Assembly: GCA_027605045.1 (NCBI GenBank)
Contig: JAQFWX010000011.1
Span: forward strand, 248,001-312,000
Direction: 5' to 3'
Origin: Phallus indusiatus
Taxonomy: Eukaryota > Basidiomycota > Agaricomycetes > Phallales > Phallaceae
Length of the DNA stretch: 64,000 nt
Below the pieces are notes generated by a model that was not told the origin of the DNA, did no database searches, and worked only from the letters and a program-made list of their open reading frames with translations. The position numbers and the translations under genes were made by a program. Below are positions 39,184-50,186 of this stretch, piece after piece; position 1 is the first letter of the stretch, and every line of letters starts with the position of its first letter.

Positions 39184-39275
39184 GGTACACCAAAGGATGC
39201 AGTTTTTTTGCCATGTACATAGACCCTCAAATGCTTAAATACCGTGACCTGGGCGGTATGGCACGACTGGCCTGC

Positions 39276-39820
39276 CAGAATGTTGTTGATGTAGCACAGC
39301 GCACGCGGCACACGCGTTCAGCTGAGCAGGAAGCGCCGTCGCGGCCGTATCGTCTGTTGACCTCTTCCTCTGCCTAGCGCGGCGGACATCTCGTGTCTCA
39401 TCGATTCTCCATCTTCTCTCAACTTTCCTCCTCCCGCACATCCCAGACAGATGGATGTTTTAGAACGTGCCTTTACTGACCGCACTTCCTCGCCCGTCCT
39501 GCGGCGTCCAGACCCATCCTAGTCAACTTTATTTCACTTCTTAACCCAATTGGCAACCTCAACTCAACTCTCAACTTAACTCGACTTTCAACTCAAGTCA
39601 ATTTTCAACTCAACTTTCAACTCAACTCAATTCTCAACTTGGTTCTCCGTGAGGAATCTAGAGACAGTAGCCTAGGAACAACAACCTAGCGGCGGTAGCC
39701 TAGTGCTAGAAACGGTTGTGAATTCCCGTCCACATTGCCTAGCTCATTGGCCAATTTGTGTACAGGAACACAAATGGGACGGAGGATCGACTGCGAGGCT
39801 CGGTGGGGTAGTGGTCGGTG
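39276..39820. repeat. Spacer between duplicated segments, with CAACT-type degenerate tandem repeats
   Basis: Unique DNA lying between the two duplicated blocks. At 39546-39645 it carries about ten degenerate units of CAACTCAACTTTCAACT type. CCTAG-containing motifs follow at 39660-39710. No coding sequence is supported. Confidence 0.6.
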
Positions 39821-39950
39821 TGAATCCTAATACTCCCCGTGGACCTCGTGGTGCCAGTCCTCAGCGCCTCAGCATGCTGGAGGAGGTCACCATCGTTTCA
39901 TCCTCACGATTGGTAGGAAAAGTAGATGTTTTGGACATCCTTTCGTGACA
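39821..39950 (+). pseudogene. Fragment of the RNA-binding protein's last exon
   Basis: The sequence matches the final codons of the two-RRM gene (NPNTPRGPRGA, then LEEVTIV in a shifted frame where the parent reads GGGHHRFHP). Compared with the parent it has lost about 25-30 bases after the RGA codons and one T from the CGTTTTCATCC string, so the frame is broken and the original stop is not used. It has no RRM, start codon or promoter of its own. It is a passenger of the duplication. Confidence 0.85.
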
Positions 39951-40216
39951 ATCGTATATTATTACATTTAATTTTCAACTGTACTGATATTCCTCACACA
40001 AAGTAAAATATCTGCACTACTCTTTTTCAAGATAAGTTATAGTTGTATGTACATATATAGAGGCACGTATTTGGACCGCTTGCACTTAAGCTCAATATCG
40101 GAGAACTTTTATCGTCTCAGTGTGTCGGAAAGAAAATATAACAAAGGTTTGATATTATATATATGAGGAAACACGTTTAAACATTATTTAAGGATATGAT
40201 GGTCCTTGAGAAACCT

Positions 40217-41446
40217 TCAGGGATACTGATTGTGGATGTTCGAGCTATACAACTGAGGCGTCAACCGAGACTCTTCAGTCATTGGTGTATGCTGCTGCAA
40301 TTGCGAACTGAGTCCGTCACGGTGAGATGGATCCGGTAAACTCGTTGGCTGTGGAGGAAGGGTCGATAACAAGGGCTGAGCAGACTGAGCGCCTCCGCCG
40401 TTTTGGTAAAATAATGCTGTTTTTTTATACCACGGTTTACGATTCTTCTGGCGTACCAAACAAACGATGAGAGCACAACCCCAGACCAACAGCAATACAC
40501 CAGCTGGTATGCCCTAAAAAGAACAGATCGTATCTCAAGAAGTCCAAATCAAAGTTTAAAGTGAGACATACCACGTCTATACCGATGATCTTTCCTATAT
40601 TAACCGGGGCACTGTGGTTTATATCATCATCAAACGGTGGGTTATCATCGAAGGGAGGATTATCGTCAGGTCCAGATGGGTCATTATCTGGATCTGGATC
40701 TCCGTCAGAGGGGTTGTCACCATCCCCATCTCCATCTCCATCGTCGAAAGGGTCGTCGTTTGAACCGGTGTCTCCTCCTTGTGGATCGGTATTGGAGCCA
40801 GTATCGGAGCCATTGCCTTCACCGTCACCGTTATCGTCTCCAGACCCTCCGAAAGGGTCATCACCGCTTGGGTCTTCGCTGGATCCAGAACCATCATCGG
40901 AAGGATCGCCATCTTGACGTTTAATTCTTGTCGCTGATGATAAAAAAAAGTATGCACACGCGCCAGCTCATTGAATAGAGGCAAATACTGACCAGTCTGA
41001 ATTTGGCTAAAACTCTGAATGGCACTGATTAAAGGCGACAATCTATCCATCAGTCAGAAGCATTGGCATTAGCTGTTGCAGTTGACACGAAACGTACTGC
41101 TTGTCTTGACAAAATTTTGTGATATGAGTAGAATCAAGAGCGTCGCGATGCAAAATTATACCCACCTGTCTCAACACAGGCACTGTCGATAAGAGCTAAA
41201 TCCAGACAAAATAAACGTGTTTTCAGCGCAAAATCTATGATAATGTAAGAATAGGACACAGTCTGTGTGCAAAAAATAGACATACAAGAATATTTTAAAA
41301 CAGACCTATTTTTCTAAGTGGAAGATGATCAGCGAGAGGTCAAATAACGAAACGCTTTATTACCTCGTAGCCTTGCTGAGGACGACGACCGCTTCGGCCG
41401 AGGTTGCGAGCAGACAAAGTATCGCCAAAGGAAGAAACTTCAACAT
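40217..41446 (-). CDS. Asp/Gly/Pro-rich single-pass membrane preproprotein, copy B
   Basis: Paralogue of the gene at 37947-39183, with the same order of parts: signal peptide MLKFLPLAILCLLATSAEA, Cys-containing stretch, QIQTATRIKRQDGD with the dibasic site, acidic ectodomain (DGDGDGDGDNPSDGDPDPDN), a shorter NPPFDD tract (two units), one membrane span (LLLVWGCALIVCLV) and RQKNRKPWYKK. The tail ends SSNIHNQYP because a stop codon used by copy A is CAG here. A 61-nt GT-AG intron at 41105-41165 interrupts the Cys-rich exon and removes the GSCK codons present in copy A. The frame stays open through all exons, so both copies appear functional. No known family recognised. Confidence 0.68.
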
Positions 41447-41666
41447 GGTACAACAAAGGATGCAGTTTTTTTGCCATGTAGGCCCTCAGATGTTTAAATA
41501 CCTGGATGTTATCGCAGGCACGACTCCGCCAGTCAAATTGTTGTTGATAGGAGACTGTCTTAATTGAATGCATGGGCGGTGTATGAGACACAATAACGCT
41601 AAACCTTAGTTCAAAGAAAGGCACAGATTGTGCATAAGTAAAACACTGTTATACACACTTCATCAA

Positions 41667-42581
41667 CTAAAAACATATACGATAACTTGCGTAACGACCA
41701 GCGGTCTCACTAGGTCGAGTAATTTTTACTACCTGTCCCCGCCGTAATCCATAATAACGAGCAACAGGATCGGTTATTTGAATTCGCGGTAATTGTGTTT
41801 CTTTTAGACGGCTGAAAAAAACAGTTATGGCGTTTGAAACTCAAATGGTAGCACTTCCGACTTACTAGCGTTCTAAAAGAGCCTTTTTCTCTTCAGGAGA
41901 CAATACCTCATGTTTTGGTACCAATATGTGATGTGTTATATTTACAAGGAGATCAGACTCTGAAAACTCTTCTAGCTTGTACTGTTGCGTCATTGCTACA
42001 ATAACCTTTGAAGAAAACGGCATCAGTGTCATTTATTACAACAAACATTTCCTCGTTACTTCACTTTTCGTGCAGAAGGTGTCATTGCACCCGGAAAGAT
42101 GATTATTCCTCTTTGAATCGACTTTTCATCTAGAATCAGCAAGAACCTGGAAGAAAAGAAACAGGTTAATGTTCAAAGCTTCAATATACTACAGAGCACG
42201 CACTTCCGCATTGTCTTGACGCCCACACTCTTCTCATCAGTGAAAAATACAAATATCTGATCGCTAGGGTCGTCTTTCGAGGATGTGAAGAAGTTCAATT
42301 GACTGCGACTTCATAACGCATAAATGCCTTCAGGACTCATAGTGAAGGTGCATTGGTGCTTACTCTACAGTTCCGGTACCCGGGGAAGCATAAACCTGCT
42401 CGAATTTTTTCAAATCCATTGTAATTTCCTCATCCGAAACTTGGAAATTCTACAACACAATTTGTGAAACCCGCCACCACATCGTTTTAAGTAAGTCGTT
42501 CAGAAAAGGACTAACCCTATCTTTGACAAGTTCATGAATTGTGCGATTGACCTTCCATAATCGAGCTACTTCTTCTGCCAT
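41667..42581 (-). CDS. RPB5: RNA polymerase I/II/III common subunit RPB5 (RPABC1)
   Basis: Shared subunit of the three nuclear RNA polymerases, forming the lower jaw that grips downstream DNA. The N-terminal jaw domain reads [22 protein letters not shown], then [16 protein letters not shown]; next come [32 protein letters not shown] and [19 protein letters not shown]. The C-terminal assembly domain is the conserved [13 protein letters not shown], then [20 protein letters not shown] and [18 protein letters not shown]. The stop is TAG at 41667-41669. Length is near 210 residues, normal for the family. About five short introns. The stop lies 220 bp upstream of the start of copy B on the same strand. 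Confidence 0.93.
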
Positions 42582-42930
42582 TGCAAGTTAATGCAAGTAT
42601 CGAGCTCAACGGGAAATTGACAAGAAAAACTCGAGAAGAAGGGTATTGGAAAGCTTGCGCTGGTACCGAGGGTTTGGCCCGCTCAGCTAGGCTTATTCGG
42701 CATCGCGGCATGAACATTTGGGTTACGGGATAGAGGAAATAAGGGAAACAAATACAAGAAAATTCTAGGAAGCACTCGTTGTGATAAAAAATATACTTCG
42801 TGAACTATGCGCGCTCAATAAATTAACGTCTGGAACCAATTCCCCGAATTACTTGACGTCGTGGAGACGTTGGGCGTTAAAATCCACCCAATGACGTAAC
42901 GTGTGCATTCCCCTTTTGTGCACTACCAAC
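42582..42930. promoter_or_regulatory. Divergent upstream region, RPB5 / DUF1295
   Basis: 349 bp between divergent starts; must contain both promoters. A GACGTCGTGGAGACGT-like inverted arrangement of ACGTC lies near 42855-42873. No named factor site is proposed. Confidence 0.45.
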
Positions 42931-44342
42931 ATGGATCACATCTCTCCAGAGTTTTCTCTACCCGTCAAGTTTTGCCTTTTCAACATCGCATGGACGTGGA
43001 TTGCTAGTATAATCACTGGAAATGCTTCACAAGTAGACCGCGTGTGGACTTTTCTTCCTACTATCTACACGGCGTACTACGCCATTTATCCACTGCTGCC
43101 TTCGGCAGATCCTGCTATAAAAAGTCAAGGAATCAGTCAAAGAGCTATTTTAATACTTGTTCTCGAAGTGAGTGCACGTTCTTGGTTGCTAGTAGAGGTT
43201 ACCTTATTGAGAACGAAGGTCGTTTGGATGATTCGGTTGAGCTACAACACATGGCGCCGTGGCCTTTTTAGTTTGTCAGTTCCCTTTTCAAAATAATAAA
43301 ACATCGCTTGTCTTATCGCTGTATTTCTCCGCAGAAAAGATGAAGATTATCGATGGGAAATTTGTCGGAAACAAGTACCTGGTTGGGCCTTCCAAATCTT
43401 TAATTTCTTCTTCATCGGTAAGGTCGTCTCAGCAGAACCGCTAAAGCGCGTCTGATAGTCTTCTTTAGCCGTTGCTCAGAATATTCTTCTTTTCATTCTT
43501 GGGGTAACCTTTCTATGGAAATCGTTAAACCCCTTCTTGTCTCACGAATATTATCTTATCTAGCTTCCCGCTCACCATGCTCTCATACGACAGCCAACCA
43601 AGCTCGGAGCATCGGATATCATCCTGGCAGAACTGGCACTGGTGGTTTTAGCCTTAGAATTCACATCAGACAACCAGCAATGGTCCTTTCAGGTAAATAA
43701 ATTAGATATGCTTCATTACCATGTCCAGGGATATTTATAAAAACCCCTTTTGTCCCATAGAATTATAAATTGACTGGTGTGATTGATCCCAACAATTGGA
43801 TCGGTTCCCGCATTCAATGGACAGAGGACGACAAACAACGAGGTGAGCTTCTGCTTCAACATACATATTTTTTTTCCATCTTCTATCGTATCTTACTCCT
43901 GAAACGCCACAGGATTTATCACACGAGGCCTTTGGGCGTATTCAAGACATCCAAACTGCGCCTGTGAACAATCCTTTTGGGTAAGAATTTGTACCTTTCC
44001 CCTTTGAAATTGGCGTTTCATCGACGTGGCTAGTACATTATTAACATGATTCCTATTGTGGGAGCAAACCATTTGCCATTAACGTCTCAAACCATTCTTC
44101 AAGAAAGGGTTTCATCTTTCCTCCCGTCAATTTTACTGAGCATACTCTTTTTTTCATCTACCGCATTCACCGAATCGATTTCCTCGAAAAAATATGCGGA
44201 TTATTCGGCGTATCAGGCGCGTGTTGGCATGTTCTGGCCCCTGGACACGTATTTTAAAGGTATCAAGTTGAGCTCGAACAGAACTAAAGATGCGATTGAT
44301 AGGAAAGTATGGGGTCCCGTAAAAGGGAAACGAATTGAATGA
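42931..44342 (+). CDS. DUF1295 multi-pass membrane protein (steroid 5-alpha-reductase-like)
   Basis: Integral membrane protein of the DUF1295 group, related to steroid 5-alpha-reductases and methyltransferases of the ICMT fold; fungal members have no settled substrate. After MDHISPEFSLPVKF come several hydrophobic helices (including WTFLPTIYTAYYAIYPLL). The family blocks are RLSYNTWRRGLFSLKDED, DYRWEICRKQVPG, LAELALVVLALEFTSDNQQW, and the C-terminal RGLWAYSRHPNCACEQSFW, the NADPH-type binding motif. It ends YQARVGMFWPLDTYFKG with a basic tail. The stop is TGA at 44340-44342. About six introns, all frames consistent. The ATG at 42931 is chosen; the upstream in-frame start is GTG. Confidence 0.85.
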
Positions 44343-45323
44343 AAAACATTAAGAACTGATACGGCTATCGTTCGCTGTAATTTTGGTTTTGTTTACTGTC
44401 TTGCTTTTGATTTTTGTTGTTGTTGTGTTGTTGTTCATTCGCCAGTATATGTTTGGTTGTAATAAGAAGCCGAGGGCAGTGTCAGTCCCTTGTGCTCGTG
44501 CTTTCATTTCTATAAAATAGGTATTTACCTGACCAGTAGTATGATGATCGCAGTTCTATATTTATATAATTATGTCGTGTGTTGGCTGAAAAAAGGACAA
44601 TGACTATCTCTAAATCGAACGAATTTTCGGTAGGGCAATCGAAAACCACATGCGGATTGACATCACAGATGTATTTGATATTAATGAGTGTTCATCTGTG
44701 TTCATGTGCGGCTTTATTGGATTAAGATGTTCGAGAAATGTTGTTTATTTATAGACCTACTTCCCAACTTCAAGCCCAACTTCTGACTTCTATTCTCGAC
44801 GATCATCATGACTCATGTACATACTATCGCCGTACTTCCAGATTCCTATTTTCATAGACCAGGATAGACTAAGAGTGGCCTAATAATAATAAAAAATGTA
44901 AAAATAGAACACAATGGATATTGAAACTTGCACTCCAGTCTCCAATATTACTCGCAGTGATAAACGACGTCGCGCGTGTATGAATGTACATATTATAATA
45001 TGTATGAAAATAGTAGAAATACATACCTTATCCTAAAACACTGTTTAGTGTTACAATAAAGCCTATTATTGATTGATACATGTAGAACTATAATGTTCAA
45101 GTGTTCACAAGCGCGTATTGGCAGGCAGACAACCTGAGTGAATTCAGCAAGAGCCTGACTCTCCGGCCGGCACACCCGGCAGTTGCCGAATCAGTCTTGC
45201 CAGTACGCTTCGTGGCCACATACCACCACAACACACACAAGTATACCATACAAGTCCAAACCCTGTCCCCTCTAAACACTACAATTACATTATACTGTTC
45301 CATAAAAGATAAACAACACAAAC
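44343..45323. other. Intergenic, no supported gene
   Basis: About 1 kb between two plus-strand genes. A GTTGTTGTT run lies near 44417-44434. It holds the 3' flank of the DUF1295 gene and the promoter of the DUF1748 gene. No coding sequence recognised. Confidence 0.55.
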
Positions 45324-45611
45324 ATGGTTTTGGGGAGATTAGTTCATTACGCCATTGATGCTGCATTGGTTTCTACCGTCTTAGCAGGCGTTCGTCGCTC
45401 AAGTGGTTTCACGTATGTTTCCTTCTCTTAGTGTCTCGCATATGGAACATCTAGATTTGAAATTTTGCTTCTTAGTGTCGATACGCCGTTCATAACGGAC
45501 CCTACATTTCGCTCAGTGGCGGATAAATATCTAGGAGTAGGGGAGACCATATTCGACATAGTGCAAGCCACAGCCGTGAATAGTTCCTATTTCAAGAAAA
45601 GCTCACGATAA
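45324..45611 (+). CDS. DUF1748 fungal small protein
   Basis: Small protein of about 74 residues with two exons, of the fungus-wide DUF1748 family whose function is unknown. It opens [21 protein letters not shown] with a weakly hydrophobic helix, then GVRRSSGFT joined across the intron to VDTPFITDP. It ends [18 protein letters not shown] then [10 protein letters not shown]. The opening, the RSSGF block and the LGVGE and VQATAV blocks are all family marks. The ATG at 45324 fits because the family starts exactly at this MVLG sequence. TAA at 45609-45611. One short intron with GTATGT donor. Confidence 0.88.
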
Positions 45612-46294
45612 TGGATCGCTCTAATCTCCCACGAACTTCTTTTCCTTTGGTATATGTACCACTATTTTTTGCTATATTATGCGATTGTTTTTGAACTAAT
45701 AATAAACCTCTTGCGTGTTATATCGTCATAGCGAGTCAAACTGACTCAATTCAATGACATGAATTTTTTTTTCCCGATATATGACGGCTCCTGGTGTCAA
45801 TTGCCAGCGTTGTAACATGAAATCAAGGGCAATTGTTATACATCCATTAATCGACTATGACCCTTGGGCCAGTCTTTCAGATCATTCACAGGAAAGGAAT
45901 ATATTCAAGTATGATAGCCTAAGGATTGTTGTTTCATTAATTAGGCACGAACGTGGGTAATTATAGATCCTCGAAGCAAGTCTGACCGGAGGGAATTCCA
46001 AAGTAAAGGCGTGTCTGGTAGAGGAAACGAGACATGAAAAAAAGATTGAAAAGGGAGCCGCTTAATCGGTATCCCTTTTTTCACGTTGCTTTGGCGGTTC
46101 CCGGAAGATTAAGAAGTGGTGCGCGGTGAATTGTATGTGTAAATCAAGGAGCAATTATGAGTAAAAGCGAATGTGTGCTGTTATGGTGTTCGCGTTGTTT
46201 TTGACTCTGCCTTTTTTGGGTCTCAAATTCTTTTGCCGTATGTCCTCGCTTTTCCCATTGTTGACGGCATGTGGCGTCATTATTAGATGATTAT
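45612..46294. other. Convergent intergenic region
   Basis: About 680 bp between the DUF1748 and MED22 stop codons. Expected to hold two 3' ends. Nothing else recognised. Confidence 0.55.
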
Positions 46295-46893
46295 TTATAC
46301 TGCCCTGTTGGAAGAAATCGGGGATTCGCCGCTAAGGAGGTCGTCTAAAAGGCCAATGACTTGCTCTTTGTACTGACTGGTCTGTGCAGAAGCAGCGCGG
46401 ATCTCTTCGTTGTGCTGTTGTACAACTTGGGCCTCATCGGAAAGGAGAAGCATGAGCTTGAGTGAATGGGTGATGGACATCAAAGACGATGCTGCACGAA
46501 CCTAGATGTTTGTCAGTTGGAAGGGTAAGATGGCAAAAAGAAACAATGATTAATGTACCATTGACTCCGCGCGACATTGAGCTTGGAAAGACTCTAGAGC
46601 AATTTGGAACTTGTCTTTGTTTTCTATCTAAGGGAAAGATTTTTACAAATTCAATCAAGGGGAAAAACCAAACAAAAAGAAAACAAATTCACCGAAGCTA
46701 TAGAGACGAGATCAGCCATACCATCCACGAGAGTTTCGACATCGACATCGACCTTCTTGTTCCATTCTTCTTCAATATTACTCAGGAATTCCTCGGAAGA
46801 AATTTGGGGTGCGGGTTCGTATGACCGGACACCAATATTGGCCGTTGGGAGAGAAGATGGACGGGAAGCATCTGTCTGAAACGGAGCGGCCAT
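46295..46893 (-). CDS. MED22: Mediator complex subunit 22
   Basis: Head-module subunit of Mediator (Med22/Srb6/SURF5), which links activators to RNA polymerase II. Three exons. It opens MAAPFQTDASRPSSLPTANI, then SSEEFLSNIEEEWNKKVDVD and VETLVDGMADLVSIAS, then IENKDKFQIALESFQAQCRA followed by ESMVRAASSLMSITHSLKLM, and LLLSDEAQVVQQHNEEIRAA near the end. The helical pattern and the SLMSITHSLKLMLLLSDE block are characteristic of the family. About 150 residues, as expected. The start at 46893 is the first ATG of the exon. Confidence 0.85.
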
Positions 46894-47792
46894 GGATGAA
46901 ATTCAATGAGGGCAAGGATGTGCTCAGTGCAGCGCATGTGACCTGACTGTCACACGCTACGTAACTGTGAATTACTTTTCTCAAGTTGAACTTGTGCAAT
47001 TTATTCTTGCATGGAAGGCGGAGCGATCTGATTGAGTTGTGCTTCCTTGTCTTCTTTCTCGTGGCCATAAAACCAAGTAAATTCTTACTAATTTCGAGCA
47101 ATGAGGTGTGATTTTATGCCATCATTCCGTTAAATTGCCTCGGGATTTTTTTTTGGCAGGGCTGGAAATGAGTCCCCCTGAAGACATTCCGTCTTCTTAT
47201 GGCGCATACTTTCACCTTGGATCCTTAGGCCTGAGAAGAGAACAACCCGTTCTTTTAATTCAATGTTCACCTCGAACTAGAACTAGTTGCTAATTCAACT
47301 TTTGTACACCAATTCGAACGTGTCTGCATTGTCGGAAATCAAGCGCGTTTCTCCTTCGAGCCGGGTCCCTAGGATCTCGGTTGGCGCAGGTACTGGGACT
47401 CGTGATCATGTTGATGCCAGATACTTAATATGCTTAATATGCGTGTATATATTAACAACCGCATTAGGCCTGGGATGGCAAGTCTAAAACAGGTCCTGAC
47501 AATGATGAACGGAGGCATATGTATGAAGAAAGGGAGTCTACTCTTCATTTCGTTCATCGTGAACAAATTATTTGTTTATTTTATTTTATGTGAAAGAAAA
47601 GAAACGAAAGGCATGGAGGCTGTGGCGCAACTACCAATGTTGGTCATCGTGCTAACCTTGTTGCCGGGCCAAGTGCGTGATGATGCCATAATCCCGTGAC
47701 ACTCTTTCTTCCGAAGGTGCACACTTTTCCTGAGCCTCCGAGCCGATATAAAATGTCTCACTGCATTCCATTCAAGGTCGCCTGAATTTCAG
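46894..47792. other. Divergent intergenic region
   Basis: About 900 bp upstream of both MED22 and the F-box gene. It contains a local CTCGAACTAGAACTAGTT motif near 47271 and no recognisable coding sequence. Confidence 0.5.
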
Positions 47793-50186
47793 ATGTCCTC
47801 CTCTTCCCAGTCATCTTCATGTGTCGCACACTATCCTCCTGATCTTTTGTATGCCATTTGCTCCGCTGTCTTCTATGCTTCCCAGCCACCTCCCGTACCC
47901 TCTCTCGATCCTCTCGTAAACTCGTATGCAAATGGGACCAGCCCAACCACCTATGGCCATTTTGACTTTACTGTCTCTTCACCACTCAACAGCAGCAGCA
48001 ACAACAGCAATAACCACAATGCCCTGGTTCCGACAGCTTTGCCGTCCTCATACCCGCCCCCTAATTGGCCCGAACCGCTAGCTCGAAAGACTCTGCACAG
48101 TCTTTCGCTGGTCAGCAGAGCCTGGCATTCTGCAGCCGTTCCATGGCTCTACCGTAAAATCGAAGTCCGTTTACCTAGAAACTGGCTCGCTTTCGTCGAC
48201 GAGATTACCGGTGGTGATGACGAAGAAGAACTTGGGCTCCAGCAGCATTCTTTCGCTATCGTTGACCAGACCGTGAAAAACGCAGCTAGCGTTTTCACAG
48301 GTCCCACTCTTCACGGAGGCGATGCGCTTCGTATTCAAGAATGTGTAATGGAAACATTGACGGCCCTTCCTGACGGTTCCATCCCTCCGGAACTTCTTTC
48401 TCCTCCCGCCTCACGAGATCCTTCCCCACAACGTCTTAGAGCCAAAAGCCCTGGTAGATGGAGACTGCTGCGTTCCATTACCGACGCCGTCATAAACGTC
48501 ACAGGCGTATATTGTAAGCAGTGTTCCGGTTTTTCATTCCGACCCGACACGCAAATCTCATTGTTTTTTTTTTTTTCAACTTTCTATTTTCTAATTCTCT
48601 AATTGCCTCGTGACACACAGTGCCCACTCCTGATGACGAATGCCCAGGGCGGCATACACGTAGTCTTGACTTCAATCATTTTCGAACCATCGGGATGCGA
48701 AGATCCGTTGGCGAAGGCCTGAATTCCAGATTCGTCACCGGTGATAGACTCTATCATGTCCTAAAAGTATGCCTCCATATTAATTGGTTGGCGCAGCCAA
48801 GCTGATTTTAACTCTCTCCTCCCCTTAGGCTATGCCTAACTTGGAAGCCTTTGGTGCCACAGAATATATGGATGGGGCGTTGACCCTTCCCGTTTTAGTT
48901 GAACTCTTGCTAAGAGGTCGCACGTCTCGTGATCGCGGTCGTTCGCGTCGTATGACGCAGGACGATAATGATACTGAGCGACGCAAAGACTGTAAGCCTC
49001 TCGTAGCCGTTGACTTTTGTGGCTGTGTTAGCTCTGTCTTCGTAAACGCCCTCACTGAATTTTCGCAAACATATCTCCGAGACGATGACTACAACGAATC
49101 TGGACCCGTTGTACTTCCAGAGCTGCAACGTCTAGGAATGCGGGGTGTCCGTTCTATTCCTTCCTCTGTTCTGACACCTTTCGTGCTGTCTTTCCCTTCT
49201 TTGACACACCTTGACCTTTCTGGAACGTCATGCTCTCCTGAACTGTTAGAGCAGTTGGTGTCACCCGAGTCAACAGTTAGACTGACGTCTCTTGCATTGG
49301 GCCGCTGTGCTCGATTGACGGGCGAGTCCATTGTCCACTTACTAGTCCATGGCAAATCTACACACGCTCTTCAGGAGTTGTCCCTGTACGGTGACATGAC
49401 TTTCGGATCGCCTCTTAAGGAAGAAGACCTCCTGAATATCGTTGTGAACGCGCCATGCTTTGCATCGGGTTTGCTCAAATACCTCGACCTATCGAATTCG
49501 CCGGTTACGCCCAAAGTTCTCAAGGCGTTTAGTGCACAGCCTGAATTGCGTTCTCTGGGCCTGTCACATATCTCGGAACTCTCATTGGCGGACGTCGCTT
49601 CGTTCATACTGACGACGTGTCCGAACACTGAAGTCTTAACACTTGTCAATACGTCACCGGAGTTAGCATTGTCGCCGCGGCAAGCCACGTTGGTTCTTCA
49701 TTCACAGGTTATCCAGCCATTGGCTACCGTGCCATTTTCATTTTCATTGACTGGGTCAGATGAGCCCAAAGTGGCGCCCACGAGGTTGCGCGTGATCGAA
49801 CTTTCAATGCAAACGTTGAGTAGTCTCGGTGCCGGTGCTGGGTCGTGGCGAATCGTGCGAAGTAAAGGCGGAAGAGGGTGGTATGTCGATACTGCGAGTG
49901 GATGGATTGCGGATCAGGACTCGCGGTCTGCGTTCCAAAGGGACTTGAGTCCTGATCACGCATTTAGAAACGAGTTGGTTAAATTAGCTGATTTAAATGG
50001 AAATGTTAATAGTGGTGTCGGTTGGCATGCCAGAAAGATGGAGGTGAGGTTTTCATTTTTCTTAAGTCCGAGAGTATCGTACCTACCGGGTGTGTTTTTT
50101 CTTATTATTAGATTCTGCATGGCCATGGTATGTTCGGACGTGAAGATGGTCTTTATGGTGCTGTGTCATTTGCATATCACGCTTGA
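47793..50186 (+). CDS. F-box-like/leucine-rich repeat protein
   Basis: Predicted substrate-recognition subunit of an SCF ubiquitin ligase, or a related LRR scaffold. The N-terminal part holds an F-box-like block (LHSLSLVSRAWHSAAVPWLY, then RKIEVRLPRNWLAFV) after a Ser/Asn-rich stretch with SSNNSNN. The large central exon contains leucine-rich repeats, such as LTHLDLSGTSCSPELLEQL, LTSLALGRCARLTGESIV, LLKYLDLSNSPVTPKVLKAF and LRSLGLSHISELSLADVASF. The C-terminal part (WRIVRSKGGRGWYVDT, ILHGHGMFGREDGLYGAVSF) is a conserved extension seen in mushroom homologues. The last intron begins at about 50044 and TGA lies at 50184-50186. Four or so introns; start ATG at 47793. Targets are unknown. Confidence 0.8.

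Larger units (their letters stand above)
37531..39275. repeat. Segmental duplication, copy A
   Basis: DNA from the last exon of the RNA-binding gene through its 3' flank, the whole acidic membrane-protein gene and its promoter is closely repeated at 39821-41520. Similarity begins at about AATCCCAATACTCCCC and fades after about GGCACGACTGGC upstream of the minus-strand gene. Copies are in direct orientation, offset by about 2.27-2.29 kb. Confidence 0.85.
39821..41520. repeat. Segmental duplication, copy B
   Basis: Second copy of the block at 37531-39275, in direct orientation. It ends within about 150 bp of the RPB5 stop codon. Differences from copy A include a shorter minisatellite, a 61-bp intron absent from copy A and small indels in the flanks. 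Confidence 0.85.

Noticed and set aside
47108..47699. Small plus-strand open frames upstream of the F-box gene
   Set aside because: Short, without motifs, and they do not join in frame to the F-box gene, whose own ATG at 47793 starts a long open exon.
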